In this document: piece by piece, positions 18,239 through 27,979 of the stretch | Position numbering within the stretch: the stretch's first letter is position 1 | How the letters are laid out: every line of letters begins with the position of its first letter | NCBI RefSeq assembly: GCF_003971255.1 | Contig: NZ_CP034660.1 | Location: 2,480,001-2,544,000, forward strand | Direction: 5' to 3' | From: Colwellia sp. Arc7-635 | GTDB taxonomy: Bacteria; Pseudomonadota; Gammaproteobacteria; Enterobacterales; Alteromonadaceae | DNA length: 64,000 nt | The notes under the pieces: model-generated | Told to the model about the DNA's origin: nothing | What the model saw: only the letters and a program-made list of their open reading frames with translations | The model's database searches: none | Translations under genes and position numbers: made by a program

Positions 18239-19503
18239 GACTCAACTCCTTTCGATTGATCTTTAGCTGCTTTGCGCGGTTTGTCGCCCATGGCTTTTTT
18301 ACGGCCATTTGATTTAGCAGGCGTGGTGACTGCCTGTCCATCTATGCTACTGATACTAACAACCGTGCCTGACGTAACTTGCCCTAAAGGCGTTAAGACG
18401 AGCAATTGATCTACTTCTAGGCCCGTTTTAATCACGGCAACCTCTTCACTTTGCCATGCTATCGTGATGTTTTTACGTTTCAGTACGTTGCCATCAACAA
18501 TATAAACATAGCTACCTTGATAAATAGCTCGATTAGGGATAGTCAGTGCATCTTCAATCGTTTTACCATCAATTTTTGCACTCACATACTGACCAATTTT
18601 TAATGGAAAACCATTACCTTCATTTTCGCCATAAGGGTCGTCAATTTGTGCGACAACAAACAACTGTTGTGAGGCTTCATCAAAAGCACCTTCTGTGCGA
18701 ACCACTCTACCTTTCCAACTTTGACGGGTTGCAAGATCAGAATAAATAGTTAACGCGGGTTGTTGGTCTAGCGTGGCCTTTTTAAAACGATTATTCTCTG
18801 GCAACACCATGTAAGGGAGATCTTTGTTTTTGAGCGGCAAACGAATTTCGACATAATCAATAGCATAAATCTCTGCTAACTCAGTGCCAATACTCACCAC
18901 CTGACCTATGTCAACTGACTTGCTTAATACTCGCCCAGTATAAGGCGCTATTATATTACTGCGCTCAACAGCTAATTCCGCTTTGGTTAAGCCCGCTTGT
19001 GCTGAATAAACCGACGCTTGTGCCGCTAATAGTTGCGGTTTACGTAAGACTAAATCAGGTGCTTGTTGACTATTTCCTAAACGCTGCCAATCCTGTTTTG
19101 CTTGTTCTACTCGCGCTTGTTCTTCACTAAAGTTTTGCTTGGCGGTGAATAAGCTCGCTTGTGCTATTTTAACTTCAGCAAGTAAATCACGTTGATCTAA
19201 TTGCAGTAAAATATCACCTTGTTCGAAAAATCCACCGGCTCTAAATTTAGGACTGATATTAATAATTTGTCCTGATACCTGTGGCAATAATACGCTTTGT
19301 GTACGCGGCTTAATGGTGCCGTAACTATCGATAGTAACCGCTAGATCGTTACGCGTTAATTTTTGTACTTGCACACTCAGTTGCGGCGAAGCACTTGGAC
19401 GTCCACGTTTTGCTGAAGGCGGATTACTGGTGACAATATACGCAGCGAATATTAACGAAGATAAAACAATAATTGGTAGTAGTTTTTTTATTTTAAACGA
19501 CAT
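18235..19503 (-). CDS. RND membrane fusion (adaptor) protein
   Basis: 422-residue periplasmic adaptor of the HlyD/AcrA family. An uncleaved or signal-anchor helix lies at residues 8-25. It is followed by a lipoyl half (QVSGQIINISPKFRAGGFFEQGDILLQLD), a coiled-coil hairpin from about 95 to 175, the returning lipoyl half (IIAPYTGRVLS) and a beta-barrel domain. The C-terminal 40 residues are unusually lysine- and arginine-rich and low in complexity (TTPAKSNGRKKAMGDKPRKA). It connects the permease to the outer-membrane factor. The gene overlaps the permease by ATGA and the upstream gene by TAATG, so all three are coupled. Confidence 0.94.
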   Translation of the reverse strand: MSFKIKKLLPIIVLSSLIFAAYIVTSNPPSAKRGRPSASPQLSVQVQKLTRNDLAVTIDSYGTIKPRTQSVLLPQVSGQIINISPKFRAGGFFEQGDILLQLDQRDLLAEVKIAQASLFTAKQNFSEEQARVEQAKQDWQRLGNSQQAPDLVLRKPQLLAAQASVYSAQAGLTKAELAVERSNIIAPYTGRVLSKSVDIGQVVSIGTELAEIYAIDYVEIRLPLKNKDLPYMVLPENNRFKKATLDQQPALTIYSDLATRQSWKGRVVRTEGAFDEASQQLFVVAQIDDPYGENEGNGFPLKIGQYVSAKIDGKTIEDALTIPNRAIYQGSYVYIVDGNVLKRKNITIAWQSEEVAVIKTGLEVDQLLVLTPLGQVTSGTVVSISSIDGQAVTTPAKSNGRKKAMGDKPRKAAKDQSKGVES

Positions 19504-21011
19504 TACTTTTCCAAACTTGTGCGGTTAGTGAGAAGGACAGGAAGTGAAGCATCCTCGTTTTTATTATGTTCTTGTGCTGCTTGGCTTTGACTTTCAGTAT
19601 TTAGATAGTCGCCCCCTAATACACGATATATCTCAATGCGGTTTTGTAATAACGCATTAGTCAGTTCAATCAACGTCGTTTGAGCATCAAAAGAACGTCG
19701 TTGTGACTCTAGTACCGTGGTGTAGGTCACCAAACCTTTTAAGTATTGATCAAACGACAGTTTTTCCGCCGCCAACGCGTTCTCTTGCGCTTTCAGATAA
19801 TAAGCATGACGTTGAGTAAGTGAGTCTCGTGCACTGATGCTATTTTCTACATCAGCAAACGCTTGATAAACCTGCTGTAAATATTGCTGTTCTTGTTGAG
19901 CAACACCCAATTTTGCTTGTTGTTCAAGTGACTCGAGTCGACCCGCATTAAACAATGGACTCGATATACTGCCAAGCAACGACCAAGCTAATGAACCACC
20001 ATCAAGTAACTTACTTAAATCACTGGCGCTATCACTAACACTGGCATTCAGGTTAAAGCTTGGAAAACGTTGTTTATGTGCAACAGCTAAACCAGCATCT
20101 AGCACTAGTAATTGTAACCATCCCGCTTGGATGTCTGCTCGACGAGTTAATAATTGTGCAGGTAAACCCAAGTCAATTTCATCGTCTATGAGCGGTAAGC
20201 TTTGGCTACTCATTTTCTTAGCGAGCGGATAATCACCTAACAACAATTCAAGCGCTCTGCTGCTAACTTGCAACACTTGTTGCTGACTAGAAACTCGAGC
20301 AAGCTCTTGATTAACATCATTTTTCGTAAGATAAACATCAAGAGCACTATTCAAACCTAATTGATAGGATGATTGGATCATCAACAAATTACGTTGTAAG
20401 TTATCAGCGCGTTCCTGATATAAGTTAAGTAGCTGCTGTGCTTGAGTTAAATCGAACCAAGCTTTACTGATATTAGCAACTAAAGTCAGTTTACTTTGAT
20501 GAAAGTTTGCTTGAGCGGCAGCATAGTTTAAACGGTCTTGATTTTGTTGATCAGAAAGCTTGCCCCATAAGTCGAGTTCATAACTTAAATCAACACTGAT
20601 ATCAGCACTCGTTTGATAACTTTTTACATCATTGGTTATCTGTTTACGTCTTGAATTATCTAACGATAACGACAATTCAGGAAAGTCAGACGCGGCACTA
20701 ACGTTGAGTTTTTCTTTGGCAATGTCAACACCAATGCGCTCCGCAGTTAATTGATAGTTATTTTCTAAAGCGTAAGTCACCATTGCTTCTAAAGTTTCGT
20801 CATTGAAGCTTTTTAACCAACCGTCAGCGACTAATTTTTCTATTGTTGAATCAGGTTTATTAGCTTGCCATTGCTCAGGGGAATTTTGTTCAATGATATT
20901 TAGTGAGCTTTTACTAGACAAACCGCTGGGCGTGCTGCAAGCACTGATCATTACTGCGATAGCGACTACAGAAATATTTTTAAGTTTTATCAAAGGCATC
21001 TTCCTTAACAT
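19503..21011 (-). CDS. TolC/NodT-type outer-membrane efflux lipoprotein
   Basis: Outer-membrane factor of the RND operon. After the start there is a lipoprotein signal (ISVVAIAVMISACS) followed by the two repeated OEP domains with long helices. First gene of the tripartite operon. The start is uncertain. ATG codons at 20999 (MPLIKLKN) and 21011 (MLRKMPLIK) both give normal lipoprotein signals; I use 21011 because it supplies the positively charged n-region. A TTG at 21077 has GGGAAGGG nearby but would add an improbable 22-residue leader. Last residues are polar and low in complexity. Confidence 0.9.
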   Translation of the reverse strand: MLRKMPLIKLKNISVVAIAVMISACSTPSGLSSKSSLNIIEQNSPEQWQANKPDSTIEKLVADGWLKSFNDETLEAMVTYALENNYQLTAERIGVDIAKEKLNVSAASDFPELSLSLDNSRRKQITNDVKSYQTSADISVDLSYELDLWGKLSDQQNQDRLNYAAAQANFHQSKLTLVANISKAWFDLTQAQQLLNLYQERADNLQRNLLMIQSSYQLGLNSALDVYLTKNDVNQELARVSSQQQVLQVSSRALELLLGDYPLAKKMSSQSLPLIDDEIDLGLPAQLLTRRADIQAGWLQLLVLDAGLAVAHKQRFPSFNLNASVSDSASDLSKLLDGGSLAWSLLGSISSPLFNAGRLESLEQQAKLGVAQQEQQYLQQVYQAFADVENSISARDSLTQRHAYYLKAQENALAAEKLSFDQYLKGLVTYTTVLESQRRSFDAQTTLIELTNALLQNRIEIYRVLGGDYLNTESQSQAAQEHNKNEDASLPVLLTNRTSLEK

Positions 21012-21578
21012 TGCACTAAATTGGTGAATATTACCTAGCTCACTTTCACTTCGACTTTTACTCAAACGAACTTTCAAAACCCTTCCCCATTGATATTATT
21101 ATAATTAACTTAAACTGATAACTATAATATGATTGAGCCTGTGAGCAAACAATATTCTTTACACTGCTTTACATTATTGGCTTTTATCCACGACGAATGG
21201 CTATTTTATTACGACAAAAGGTATTTTAACCAACAGGAACAAGAACTAACAACAACTATACTGAACTTGTTAACATGGTCGATAAGCAACATACTATGCT
21301 TAGCTATAACGAAAAATAAGCGTAATTTGGTTAAGTTATAACTTCGTTTTAATTCAGCGTAACTTGGTATTTCAGATAAGTAATAATAACTTAATTGTTA
21401 GCATCAACCGCTGTGTTATTTACAATAAAAAACCGATAAAAGCGTTGTGATGTAAAATTTCTTATCACTACTGACATCCTCTTTACTTTCGATAATTTTT
21501 ACGCCGTTATTTACAAACCTCCTAAACTTTATACCGTGTTATTTCATTAAAAGAATTTGCTTTAATTGGCAATAAACG
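21012..21578. promoter_or_regulatory. Intergenic region upstream of the RND operon
   Basis: 567 AT-rich bases. It should hold the RND promoter near its left end. A 70-codon open frame on the plus strand (21129-21341) has no ribosome binding site and no recognisable family, so I treat it as chance. No regulator gene sits beside the efflux operon. Nothing else stands out before the aroG terminator. Confidence 0.4.
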
Positions 21579-21616
21579 AAAAAAAACGCCAATCAAGGTT
21601 TAGTTGATTGGCGTTT
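21579..21616 (-). terminator. Intrinsic terminator of the DAHP synthase gene
   Basis: A perfect 13-bp stem (AAACGCCAATCAA / TTGATTGGCGTTT) with a 7-nt loop, followed on the minus strand by eight T. It lies 82 bases after the stop of the gene at 21699. Confidence 0.92.
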
Positions 21617-21698
21617 AATCATTTGACTGTAATAATTATTACTGATATTCAGTGATCATTATTAATTCGCACGGATCACGTAGCTCGTATTTAAATAA

Positions 21699-22754
21699 CT
21701 AGGAAGCACGACGTTGAGTTATTGCTTGGTCAAGTTCAGTAAGTAAAGTTTCAGTGTCTTGCCAGCCAATACAAGCATCGGTAATACTTTGGCCATAGGT
21801 TGCAGCTTTGCCATTCACTAAATCTTGACGCCCTTCAACTAAATGACTTTCGACCATCACACCAAAAATATTATGATTACCTGTACTTATTTGTTGGCAA
21901 ACATCGCGGCAGACTAGCATTTGATTTTCAAACTTCTTACTACTATTCGCGTGACTAAAATCAATCATGATATTGTTATTTAAGCTAGATTTATTGAGTT
22001 GCTCTGTGACCGCTTTAACACTGTCAGCGTCATAATTTGTTGATTTACCACCACGTAAAATAATATGGCAATCTTCATTACCTGTGGTTTCAACAATGGC
22101 GGAATGACCATATTTAGTCACAGAAAGGAAATGATGAGATGCACTGGCAGCGCCAATAGCATCAATGGCCACTTTAATCGTGCCATCAGTACCATTTTTA
22201 AAGCCAACCGGACATGATAAACCTGATGCTAATTCACGGTGCACTTGGCTTTCTGTTGTACGAGCTCCTATTGCACCCCAACACATAAAGTCAGCCATAT
22301 ATTGCGGCGTGATCATATCTAAAAATTCACCGGCGGTTGGCAAACCTAAGTCATTTAAATCAAGAAGTAGCTTACGACCAATGCGTAAACCATCGTTCAA
22401 TTTAAAACTATTGTCCATATAAGGGTCATTAATAAGTCCTTTCCAACCGACCGTAGTTCTTGGTTTTTCAAAATAAACTCGCATGACAATTTCTAGCGTG
22501 TCTTGATATTTTTCTCGTAATTTAACCAAGCGTTGACCATATTCTAATGCCGCTTTTGGATCATGTATTGAGCAAGGACCAATAACCACGAGTAAACGAT
22601 CATCTTGATTATTAAAAATTTTACTGATGGCTTGTCTGCCAGCATAAACCGACTTTGTTGCTTGCTCTGATGAAGGAAATCGCTCGCGTAAGGCGATTGG
22701 GGGTAAAAGCTCTTTGATTCTTTTAATACGTACGTCGTCGGTTTGTTCAAACAT
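21699..22754 (-). CDS. aroG: 3-deoxy-7-phosphoheptulonate (DAHP) synthase, class I
   Basis: First enzyme of the shikimate pathway, condensing phosphoenolpyruvate with erythrose 4-phosphate. The 351-residue product is the normal length for the AroF/AroG/AroH type. Landmarks in order: LLVVIGPCSIHDP with the metal-binding Cys near residue 60, VYFEKPRTTVGWKGLINDP, GFKNGTDG, and the metal-ligand DFSHANS near residue 268. Which aromatic amino acid inhibits it cannot be decided by eye, so aroG is a provisional symbol. It is transcribed alone and ends in a strong terminator. No clear TyrR or TrpR box was found upstream. Confidence 0.94.
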   Translation of the reverse strand: MFEQTDDVRIKRIKELLPPIALRERFPSSEQATKSVYAGRQAISKIFNNQDDRLLVVIGPCSIHDPKAALEYGQRLVKLREKYQDTLEIVMRVYFEKPRTTVGWKGLINDPYMDNSFKLNDGLRIGRKLLLDLNDLGLPTAGEFLDMITPQYMADFMCWGAIGARTTESQVHRELASGLSCPVGFKNGTDGTIKVAIDAIGAASASHHFLSVTKYGHSAIVETTGNEDCHIILRGGKSTNYDADSVKAVTEQLNKSSLNNNIMIDFSHANSSKKFENQMLVCRDVCQQISTGNHNIFGVMVESHLVEGRQDLVNGKAATYGQSITDACIGWQDTETLLTELDQAITQRRAS

Positions 22755-22971
22755 AATACTTTCTCTTTATACAATAATTTTTATTTACGTCTAGACACCT
22801 AGATGATTAGCCCAAAATTAACTTATCAGTGTTCCCGCACTAATAGCAACCTAAAATACGAAAAAAGCGGTATAATAGAAATATTCGACATAGAATAAAA
22901 ATAAATAGATATATTTCACAAAAATTCAGTCGTATTTTCATCAAATAAATTCATACAGGTTGCTAATAACT

Positions 22972-23976
22972 ATGACTCATTCTCACTTACCATTAATTGA
23001 TATACACCGTCATTTAGATGGAAACATTCGCCCTAAAACTATTTGGGCACTCGCACATGAACATGGCATCGTTTTACCTGAAACTAACTTCGAAGCTTTT
23101 ATTCCCCACGTTCAAATTCAAGGCAGTGAAAGCGACTTATTAGCTTTTCTAAGTAAACTTGATTGGGGTGTAGCTGTGCTTAAGAATTTAGATGACTGTA
23201 AGCGCATCGCCTTTGAAAACGTTGAAGATGCTTATAATGCCGGCATCCATTATGCTGAATTACGTTTTTCACCTTATTATATGGCAATGAACAATAACCT
23301 TGTTATTGCTGATGTTGTTGCCGCCGTCATTGATGGCGTAAATGCCGCATGTAAAATCTATGATGTAAAAATTAACCTTATCGGTATTCTAAGCCGTACT
23401 TTTGGTGTTGAAAAATGCCAAGCCGAGTTAGACGGCCTCTTAGCTCACAAAGAGCATTTAGTTGCGGTTGATTTAGCCGGCGATGAATATAACTACCCTG
23501 GAGATCTTTTTGTTGAGCATTTTAAGCAAGTAAAAAATGCTGAGCTCAATGTCACCGTGCATGCCGGAGAAGCCGCAGGCCCTGAAAGTATTTGGCAAGC
23601 TATAAACCATTTACATGCGCAGCGTATTGGCCATGGTGTAGCATGTCGCCATGACGAGAAACTGATGGATTATATGCAAACGCACGATATTGCTATTGAA
23701 TCTTGTCTAACGTCAAATTTTCAAACGGGAACGATAAAAGATCTCAGCCAGCACCCTATTAAAGAGTTTCTAGCCAGAGATTTATTGGTTTGCTTGAACA
23801 CTGATGATCCGGGTGTACAAGGCGTTGAGCTAAAGCATGAATATGATATCGCTCGCACGACGCTAGGTTTTAATGATAAAGAAATACAACAGCTACAAGA
23901 GAATTCTTTGAAAGCGAGCTTTTTATCCGACAGTGAAAAAAGCGCCTTAAAGCAAAAAGTGCTAAATAACAGCTAG
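22972..23976 (+). CDS. add: Adenosine deaminase
   Basis: Purine salvage enzyme converting adenosine to inosine. 334 residues, metal-dependent hydrolase of the adenosyl/AMP deaminase family. Zinc and catalytic motifs appear in order: DIHRHLDGNIR at the N-terminus, VTVHAGEAAG near residue 195, RIGHGV, ESCLTSNFQTG, and LNTDDPGV near residue 275. I start at the ATG at 22972 instead of an upstream TTG at 22960, because the motif spacing fits and an AGG lies 12 bases ahead. First gene of an add-XapX-deoD group on one strand; inosine made here is the substrate of DeoD. Confidence 0.95.
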   Translation: MTHSHLPLIDIHRHLDGNIRPKTIWALAHEHGIVLPETNFEAFIPHVQIQGSESDLLAFLSKLDWGVAVLKNLDDCKRIAFENVEDAYNAGIHYAELRFSPYYMAMNNNLVIADVVAAVIDGVNAACKIYDVKINLIGILSRTFGVEKCQAELDGLLAHKEHLVAVDLAGDEYNYPGDLFVEHFKQVKNAELNVTVHAGEAAGPESIWQAINHLHAQRIGHGVACRHDEKLMDYMQTHDIAIESCLTSNFQTGTIKDLSQHPIKEFLARDLLVCLNTDDPGVQGVELKHEYDIARTTLGFNDKEIQQLQENSLKASFLSDSEKSALKQKVLNNS

Positions 23977-24041
23977 TGTTCAGTGTTGCTCTTGTCAAAC
24001 TTAGGTTAAAATATGAGATTGACAATCAACTAGGAGAACAT

Positions 24042-24212
24042 GTGTTTGAAGTTATTATTGCGACAATAACAGGTATATTTGTCGGTTTAGTATTTTCACT
24101 ACTAAAATTACCTATACCCGCTCCCCCTGTTTTATCAGGTATTGCCGGTATTTTTGGTATTTATTTAGGTAGTGTAGGTTATCACTGGATCATAGAACGC
24201 TTTTTCAGTTAG
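24042..24212 (+). CDS. XapX domain-containing small membrane protein
   Basis: 56 residues, essentially two hydrophobic segments: VIIATITGIFVGLVFSLL, then the conserved LPIPAPPVLSGIAGIFGIYLG. This is the XapX pattern, a short membrane domain of unknown function. The start is GTG at 24042 because AGGAG lies 5 bases upstream; extending to 23976 would add 22 unlike residues. It sits between add and deoD, 65 bases after add. Proximity to nucleoside salvage may indicate a membrane role in nucleoside handling, but that is only an inference from position. Confidence 0.85.
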   Translation: MFEVIIATITGIFVGLVFSLLKLPIPAPPVLSGIAGIFGIYLGSVGYHWIIERFFS

Positions 24213-24332
24213 AATCCAACTTTAAAAATTTAAAAGACATATCAGTAAAACATCCTTGATAGCAGCTGAATTAAATCAGCAGAGGCTAGAAACTTACTGT
24301 GATTGAAACACCATTAACAAAGGTCAACACTC

Positions 24333-25037
24333 ATGGCAACAGCACACATAGAAGCAAGCAACGGTGATTTCGCAAAAACGGTACTTATGCCGGGCGATCC
24401 ACTACGCGCAAAATATATTGCAGATAATTTTCTTGATAACGTAAAGTGCGTAACACGCGTACGTAACATGTTTGGTTACACAGGTACCTATAAAGGCAAG
24501 CCCGTTTCAGTAATGGGTTCTGGTATGGGCATTCCTTCTATTTCAATTTACGCGACAGAGCTATATAAAGACTATGGCGTAGAAAGCATCATTCGTATTG
24601 GCTCTTGTGGCGCAGTACGTGATGACATCAAAGTGCGCGATATTATTATCGGCATGTCAGCCAGTACAGACTCAAACGTTAACCGTTCACGTTTAAATGG
24701 TTACGACTTTGCAGCTACCGCTGATTTTGATTTATTACATAAAGTTGTTTTGACAGCAGAAAAAACCGGAAAGCATGTCCGTGTTGGTAATATTTTCACT
24801 GCCGATTTATTTTATACACCACAACCAGAAATGTTTGCTTTAATGGAAAAATACGGCATTCTAGCGGTTGAAATGGAAGCAGCAGGTTTATACGGTGTTG
24901 CCGCTGAATATGGTAAAAAAGCGTTAACCGTATTAACGGTGAGCGATCATATTAAGACTGGCGAGCAAACTACAGCTGACGAACGTGAAACAACGTTCAA
25001 AGGTATGATGGAATTGACGTTAGATAGCTTACTGTAA
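24333..25037 (+). CDS. deoD: Purine nucleoside phosphorylase DeoD-type
   Basis: Cytosolic salvage enzyme that splits purine (deoxy)nucleosides with phosphate to free base and (deoxy)ribose 1-phosphate. The 234 residues are the normal length for the hexameric bacterial type. Seen are the phosphate-binding [39 protein letters not shown], the substrate-pocket [10 protein letters not shown] and VSDHIKTGE with the catalytic Asp near residue 204. It follows add and a XapX protein and precedes a strong terminator, giving a compact purine salvage transcript. Confidence 0.97.
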   Translation: MATAHIEASNGDFAKTVLMPGDPLRAKYIADNFLDNVKCVTRVRNMFGYTGTYKGKPVSVMGSGMGIPSISIYATELYKDYGVESIIRIGSCGAVRDDIKVRDIIIGMSASTDSNVNRSRLNGYDFAATADFDLLHKVVLTAEKTGKHVRVGNIFTADLFYTPQPEMFALMEKYGILAVEMEAAGLYGVAAEYGKKALTVLTVSDHIKTGEQTTADERETTFKGMMELTLDSLL

Positions 25038-25054
25038 ATTCAAAAATAAATGAC

Positions 25055-25085
25055 AAAAAAGCCAGCTGAATTGCTGGCTTTTTTT
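25055..25085 (+). terminator. Intrinsic terminator of deoD
   Basis: GCCAGC and GCTGGC pair around a 6-nt loop, with six A before and seven T after. It lies 18 bases after the deoD stop codon. Confidence 0.93.
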
Positions 25086-25183
25086 ATGACGCAGTTTCGA
25101 CCACTGAACTATACACAACTTAATATTTCACCACTGCATTTTCTACTACTAGATTTTTACAACAGTAATTCTATTATCAATCA

Positions 25184-25486
25184 CTACAGTTTTATTCTTT
25201 CTTTATTGAGCTCCAACATCCGCTGACCTATACCTTTTACATTAAGTAAATCTTCAACCGAGTTGAATTTACCATGTAACTCACGATAGGCGACGATGGC
25301 TTTTGCTCTTTTTTCTCCAACACCTTTTAATAAAGCTAAGGTTTCAATATCGGCTTCATTAATATCAACAACGTATATTTCTTGGGTAGAAGTAACTTCT
25401 GACGTTTCATCAAGGCCTACAGCATGGAGTGGTAATGACATTGCAGTTAATAAGATAATGAGAAAATAATAGCTATGTTGTTTCAT
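25184..25486 (-). CDS. ComEA-like helix-hairpin-helix protein
   Basis: 100 residues: a Sec signal peptide (residues 1-22, ending SLPLHA), a short linker, then one ComEA helix-hairpin-helix unit with paired HhH motifs (INEADIETLALLKGVGEKRAKAIVAYRE and FNSVEDLLNVKGIGQRML, read in parts). Periplasmic ComEA proteins bind incoming double-stranded DNA during transformation; many Gammaproteobacteria carry this short form. No other competence gene is beside it. It lies 155 bases downstream of pyrF on the same strand. Confidence 0.92.
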   Translation of the reverse strand: MKQHSYYFLIILLTAMSLPLHAVGLDETSEVTSTQEIYVVDINEADIETLALLKGVGEKRAKAIVAYRELHGKFNSVEDLLNVKGIGQRMLELNKERIKL

Positions 25487-25641
25487 TTTATCTTCCTTTT
25501 AATAATTGATGTCCATATAAGCGAACTATCAAAAGTGATAATCCGCTCTATCAAGTCTAGAAGTGCAGATATGGCTTGTCAAACGACCAATTTAGAAAGA
25601 AAGTTTCTTACAGTTAGGTTAATGGGAAAAATAATGTTTAA

Positions 25642-26337
25642 TTAACTAATTGATAAATTAATTTCTTGTAAAACCGAATGTGGATTTTCAGCCTTAGTGA
25701 TCGGGCGACCAATCACTAAATAGTCAACACCAACATCAAGTGCTTGTTGAGGTGTCATAATCCGTTTTTGATCATCCGCATTACTGCCCAACGGACGTAT
25801 ACCTGGCGTAATAAGCTTAAATTCTTTTCCTAACAACTGCTTTAACGATTCCGCTTCCATGGCTGAACAGACAACGCCATCCAAGTTTGCTTTTTTGGTT
25901 AACGATGCTAAATGTTGTACTTGTTCTGCTGGTGTTCTATTAATGCCTATGCCGATAAGGTCTTCTTCAGTCATGCTAGTTAATACAGTAACTGCAATGA
26001 GTAATGGTGCTTTGTCGCCATAAGGTAGTAAGGCTTCTTTCGCTTTTTCCATCATTTTAAGTCCACCAGAGGCGTGAACATTCACCATCCAAACACCTAG
26101 ATCGGCTGCAGCTGCAACCGCTTTAGCAACGGTGTTAGGAATATCATGAAATTTTAAATCAAGAAATACATCAAAATCACGGCTAACCAACTCTTTAACA
26201 AATTCAGGACCAAAGTGGGTGAACATTTCCTTGCCCACTTTTAATCGACAATCACTTGGCTGAATTTTATCTACAAAAGACAAAGCCTCATCTTTGTTAT
26301 CAAAATCTAAGGCTACGACAACTTTTGCATCTCTCAT
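25642..26337 (-). CDS. pyrF: Orotidine 5'-phosphate decarboxylase
   Basis: Final enzyme of de novo UMP synthesis, removing CO2 from OMP. 231 residues, normal length. The substrate-binding VVALDFDN opens the barrel; the catalytic Lys-Asp array is in [12 protein letters not shown] near residue 60; LITPGIRP and YLVIGRPI near 185 and 215 bind phosphate. Located after lapB, the common order lapA-lapB-pyrF in Gammaproteobacteria. The 149-base gap to lapB could hold its own promoter, but I see none with confidence. Confidence 0.97.
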   Translation of the reverse strand: MRDAKVVVALDFDNKDEALSFVDKIQPSDCRLKVGKEMFTHFGPEFVKELVSRDFDVFLDLKFHDIPNTVAKAVAAAADLGVWMVNVHASGGLKMMEKAKEALLPYGDKAPLLIAVTVLTSMTEEDLIGIGINRTPAEQVQHLASLTKKANLDGVVCSAMEAESLKQLLGKEFKLITPGIRPLGSNADDQKRIMTPQQALDVGVDYLVIGRPITKAENPHSVLQEINLSIS

Positions 26338-26486
26338 GCTGTTTTCCTCAATAAGTGTATTTTTAAATCAAAATTTTTGAAAATTACTTTTTATACGTTT
26401 CTTTCATAACTAATTTTCTGCTCTATCGTTAATCAATTAAAATCTAATTAACATCAGCAAACTAACAAAATCTAGATAGGCTATTA

Positions 26487-27656
26487 CTACTCACCATCTA
26501 GACCTCGAACAGGTTTTAGTTGTTCCCAATCATGGCATGAAGGACAAGACCAATAATGTGTACTAGAATTGAAGCCACAAGTTCTGCAACTATAACGATG
26601 TTTAACATTTAAATAAGCCGAAACAAGATCGCGAATAACGACGAGGTTTTCTGAAGTATTTTCAGATTCACTATCTGTCATTTGCATTTTTACAAAATGT
26701 TTAAAGCCACGGATAGTGGGTCGGCGTTTCAATGCAGACAAAATAAATTTCTTCGCAGGATTAACGCCCTTCACTTGCTCAATATGCGTTAAGTATTTTA
26801 TAAGCGCAGACGTACTGCCAGTTTCTTCATAAACTTTTCGGATAAATTTGAAAAACTCATCCTCTGCATCAAGAGCTTGATAGCAAGCAAACATTTTGTC
26901 TATAACATCAGGAAAAAACTCTTTATCTTGCTCGTAAATCGCTTTATAACATTGGCAAGCTTCATCGTACTGTTGATGGTTTTCATATATTTGTGCCATC
27001 AACCAATTAGCTCTAGATGAATTAGGATCATGACTTAAGGCATTATCTAGTAACTCAATGACTTCAATAAACTGATCTTTTTCTAAAGCGGTTGTAGCTA
27101 GTTCACAATAGAAATTTGCTAATGTATGCAGAAGTTTAGTATCGCGTGTTTTAGCTATCGCTTTTTTAAGCGCAATACCTTGTTGCCAGTCTTTTGTTGA
27201 CTGATAAATTTGCATTAAAGAACTAAGAGATTTCAAACCATAAATTTTTGACTTTAATAGCTTATGAAACATATCTTCAGCGCGATCATATAAGCCGGCA
27301 CTAAGAAAATCTTTTGCTAGTTCAAATACAGCTTGTTGTTTAGCACTATTAGGTAAATGTTTTTGGCGCACTAAATGCTCATGTACTTTCAATGCTCTAT
27401 CAAGTTCACCACGGCGTCTAAATAAATTTGCCATGGCAAAATGTGCTTCTACGGTATCGTCTTCAACTTTTAAAGCTTCAAGTAAATAATCAATCGCTTT
27501 ATCTTGTTGATTCGAAAATAAGTAATTTAACCCTGTAGAATATTTTATGGAGAGTTCTTGTTGAGCAGAATGATCGTTTTGCTTAACGCTATTGCGTCCC
27601 ATAAACCAACCATAGCCCATGGCTACTGGTAGCAATAAAAATAGTAACCCAAGCAT
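26487..27656 (-). CDS. lapB: Lipopolysaccharide assembly protein B
   Basis: 389-residue inner-membrane-anchored protein that helps control LPS synthesis by presenting LpxC to FtsH. An N-terminal anchor helix (LGLLFLLLPVAMGYGWFMG) is followed by about nine TPR repeats through residue 330 and a C-terminal rubredoxin-like zinc knuckle with two CxxC pairs (CRTCG and CPSC). All four cysteines are present. It is paired with lapA, whose stop is 1 base away. Length matches E. coli LapB/YciM (389 residues). Confidence 0.96.
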   Translation of the reverse strand: MLGLLFLLLPVAMGYGWFMGRNSVKQNDHSAQQELSIKYSTGLNYLFSNQQDKAIDYLLEALKVEDDTVEAHFAMANLFRRRGELDRALKVHEHLVRQKHLPNSAKQQAVFELAKDFLSAGLYDRAEDMFHKLLKSKIYGLKSLSSLMQIYQSTKDWQQGIALKKAIAKTRDTKLLHTLANFYCELATTALEKDQFIEVIELLDNALSHDPNSSRANWLMAQIYENHQQYDEACQCYKAIYEQDKEFFPDVIDKMFACYQALDAEDEFFKFIRKVYEETGSTSALIKYLTHIEQVKGVNPAKKFILSALKRRPTIRGFKHFVKMQMTDSESENTSENLVVIRDLVSAYLNVKHRYSCRTCGFNSSTHYWSCPSCHDWEQLKPVRGLDGE

Positions 27657-27657
27657 A

Positions 27658-27909
27658 CTAAGACTTCTTCTGTGTGATCGGTTGTTTATTTTTCGTCGGT
27701 TTTATCATTCGAAGTAATTTCCAAAACAACGCAAACAATAACCCTAGTAAAAAACCTAGTGTGGTAAATAAGCTTACCGCAGCAGCAACGGAAAGGTCCG
27801 TTTTTGCGACCAAATAATTTAACGTCAGTATTTGATCATTTTGACTGCCAAAAATAAACGCAATGGCAAGTAAGATAAGAAAGAGGATAACAGTAATATA
27901 AAGGCGCAT
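27658..27909 (-). CDS. lapA: Lipopolysaccharide assembly protein A (DUF1049)
   Basis: 83 residues with two membrane helices (ITVILFLILLAIAFIFGSQN and AAAVSLFTTLGFLLGLLFAL) and a basic tail, the LapA/YciS form. Works with LapB at the inner membrane. I start at ATG 27909. An upstream TTG at 27933 would add MCCFGRTI and lies in the T-run of the ihfB terminator, so it is not credible. LapB begins one base after its stop. Confidence 0.92.
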   Translation of the reverse strand: MRLYITVILFLILLAIAFIFGSQNDQILTLNYLVAKTDLSVAAAVSLFTTLGFLLGLLFALFWKLLRMIKPTKNKQPITQKKS

Positions 27910-27931
27910 AATAGTTCGTCCAAAACAACAC

Positions 27932-27958
27932 AAAAAAAAGGCATGCTCATAGCATGCC
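27932..27958 (-). terminator. Intrinsic terminator of ihfB
   Basis: GGCATGC and GCATGCC pair around a 5-nt loop, followed by eight T on the minus strand. It sits 21 bases after the ihfB stop and just before lapA, so lapAB-pyrF probably needs a separate promoter or read-through. Confidence 0.9.
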
Positions 27959-27979
27959 GTTTATTCATCAATTCTGCAA

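Noticed and set aside
21129-21341. 70-codon open frame on the plus strand upstream of the RND operon
   Set aside because: No ribosome binding site, no known family, and composition typical of translated AT-rich DNA.
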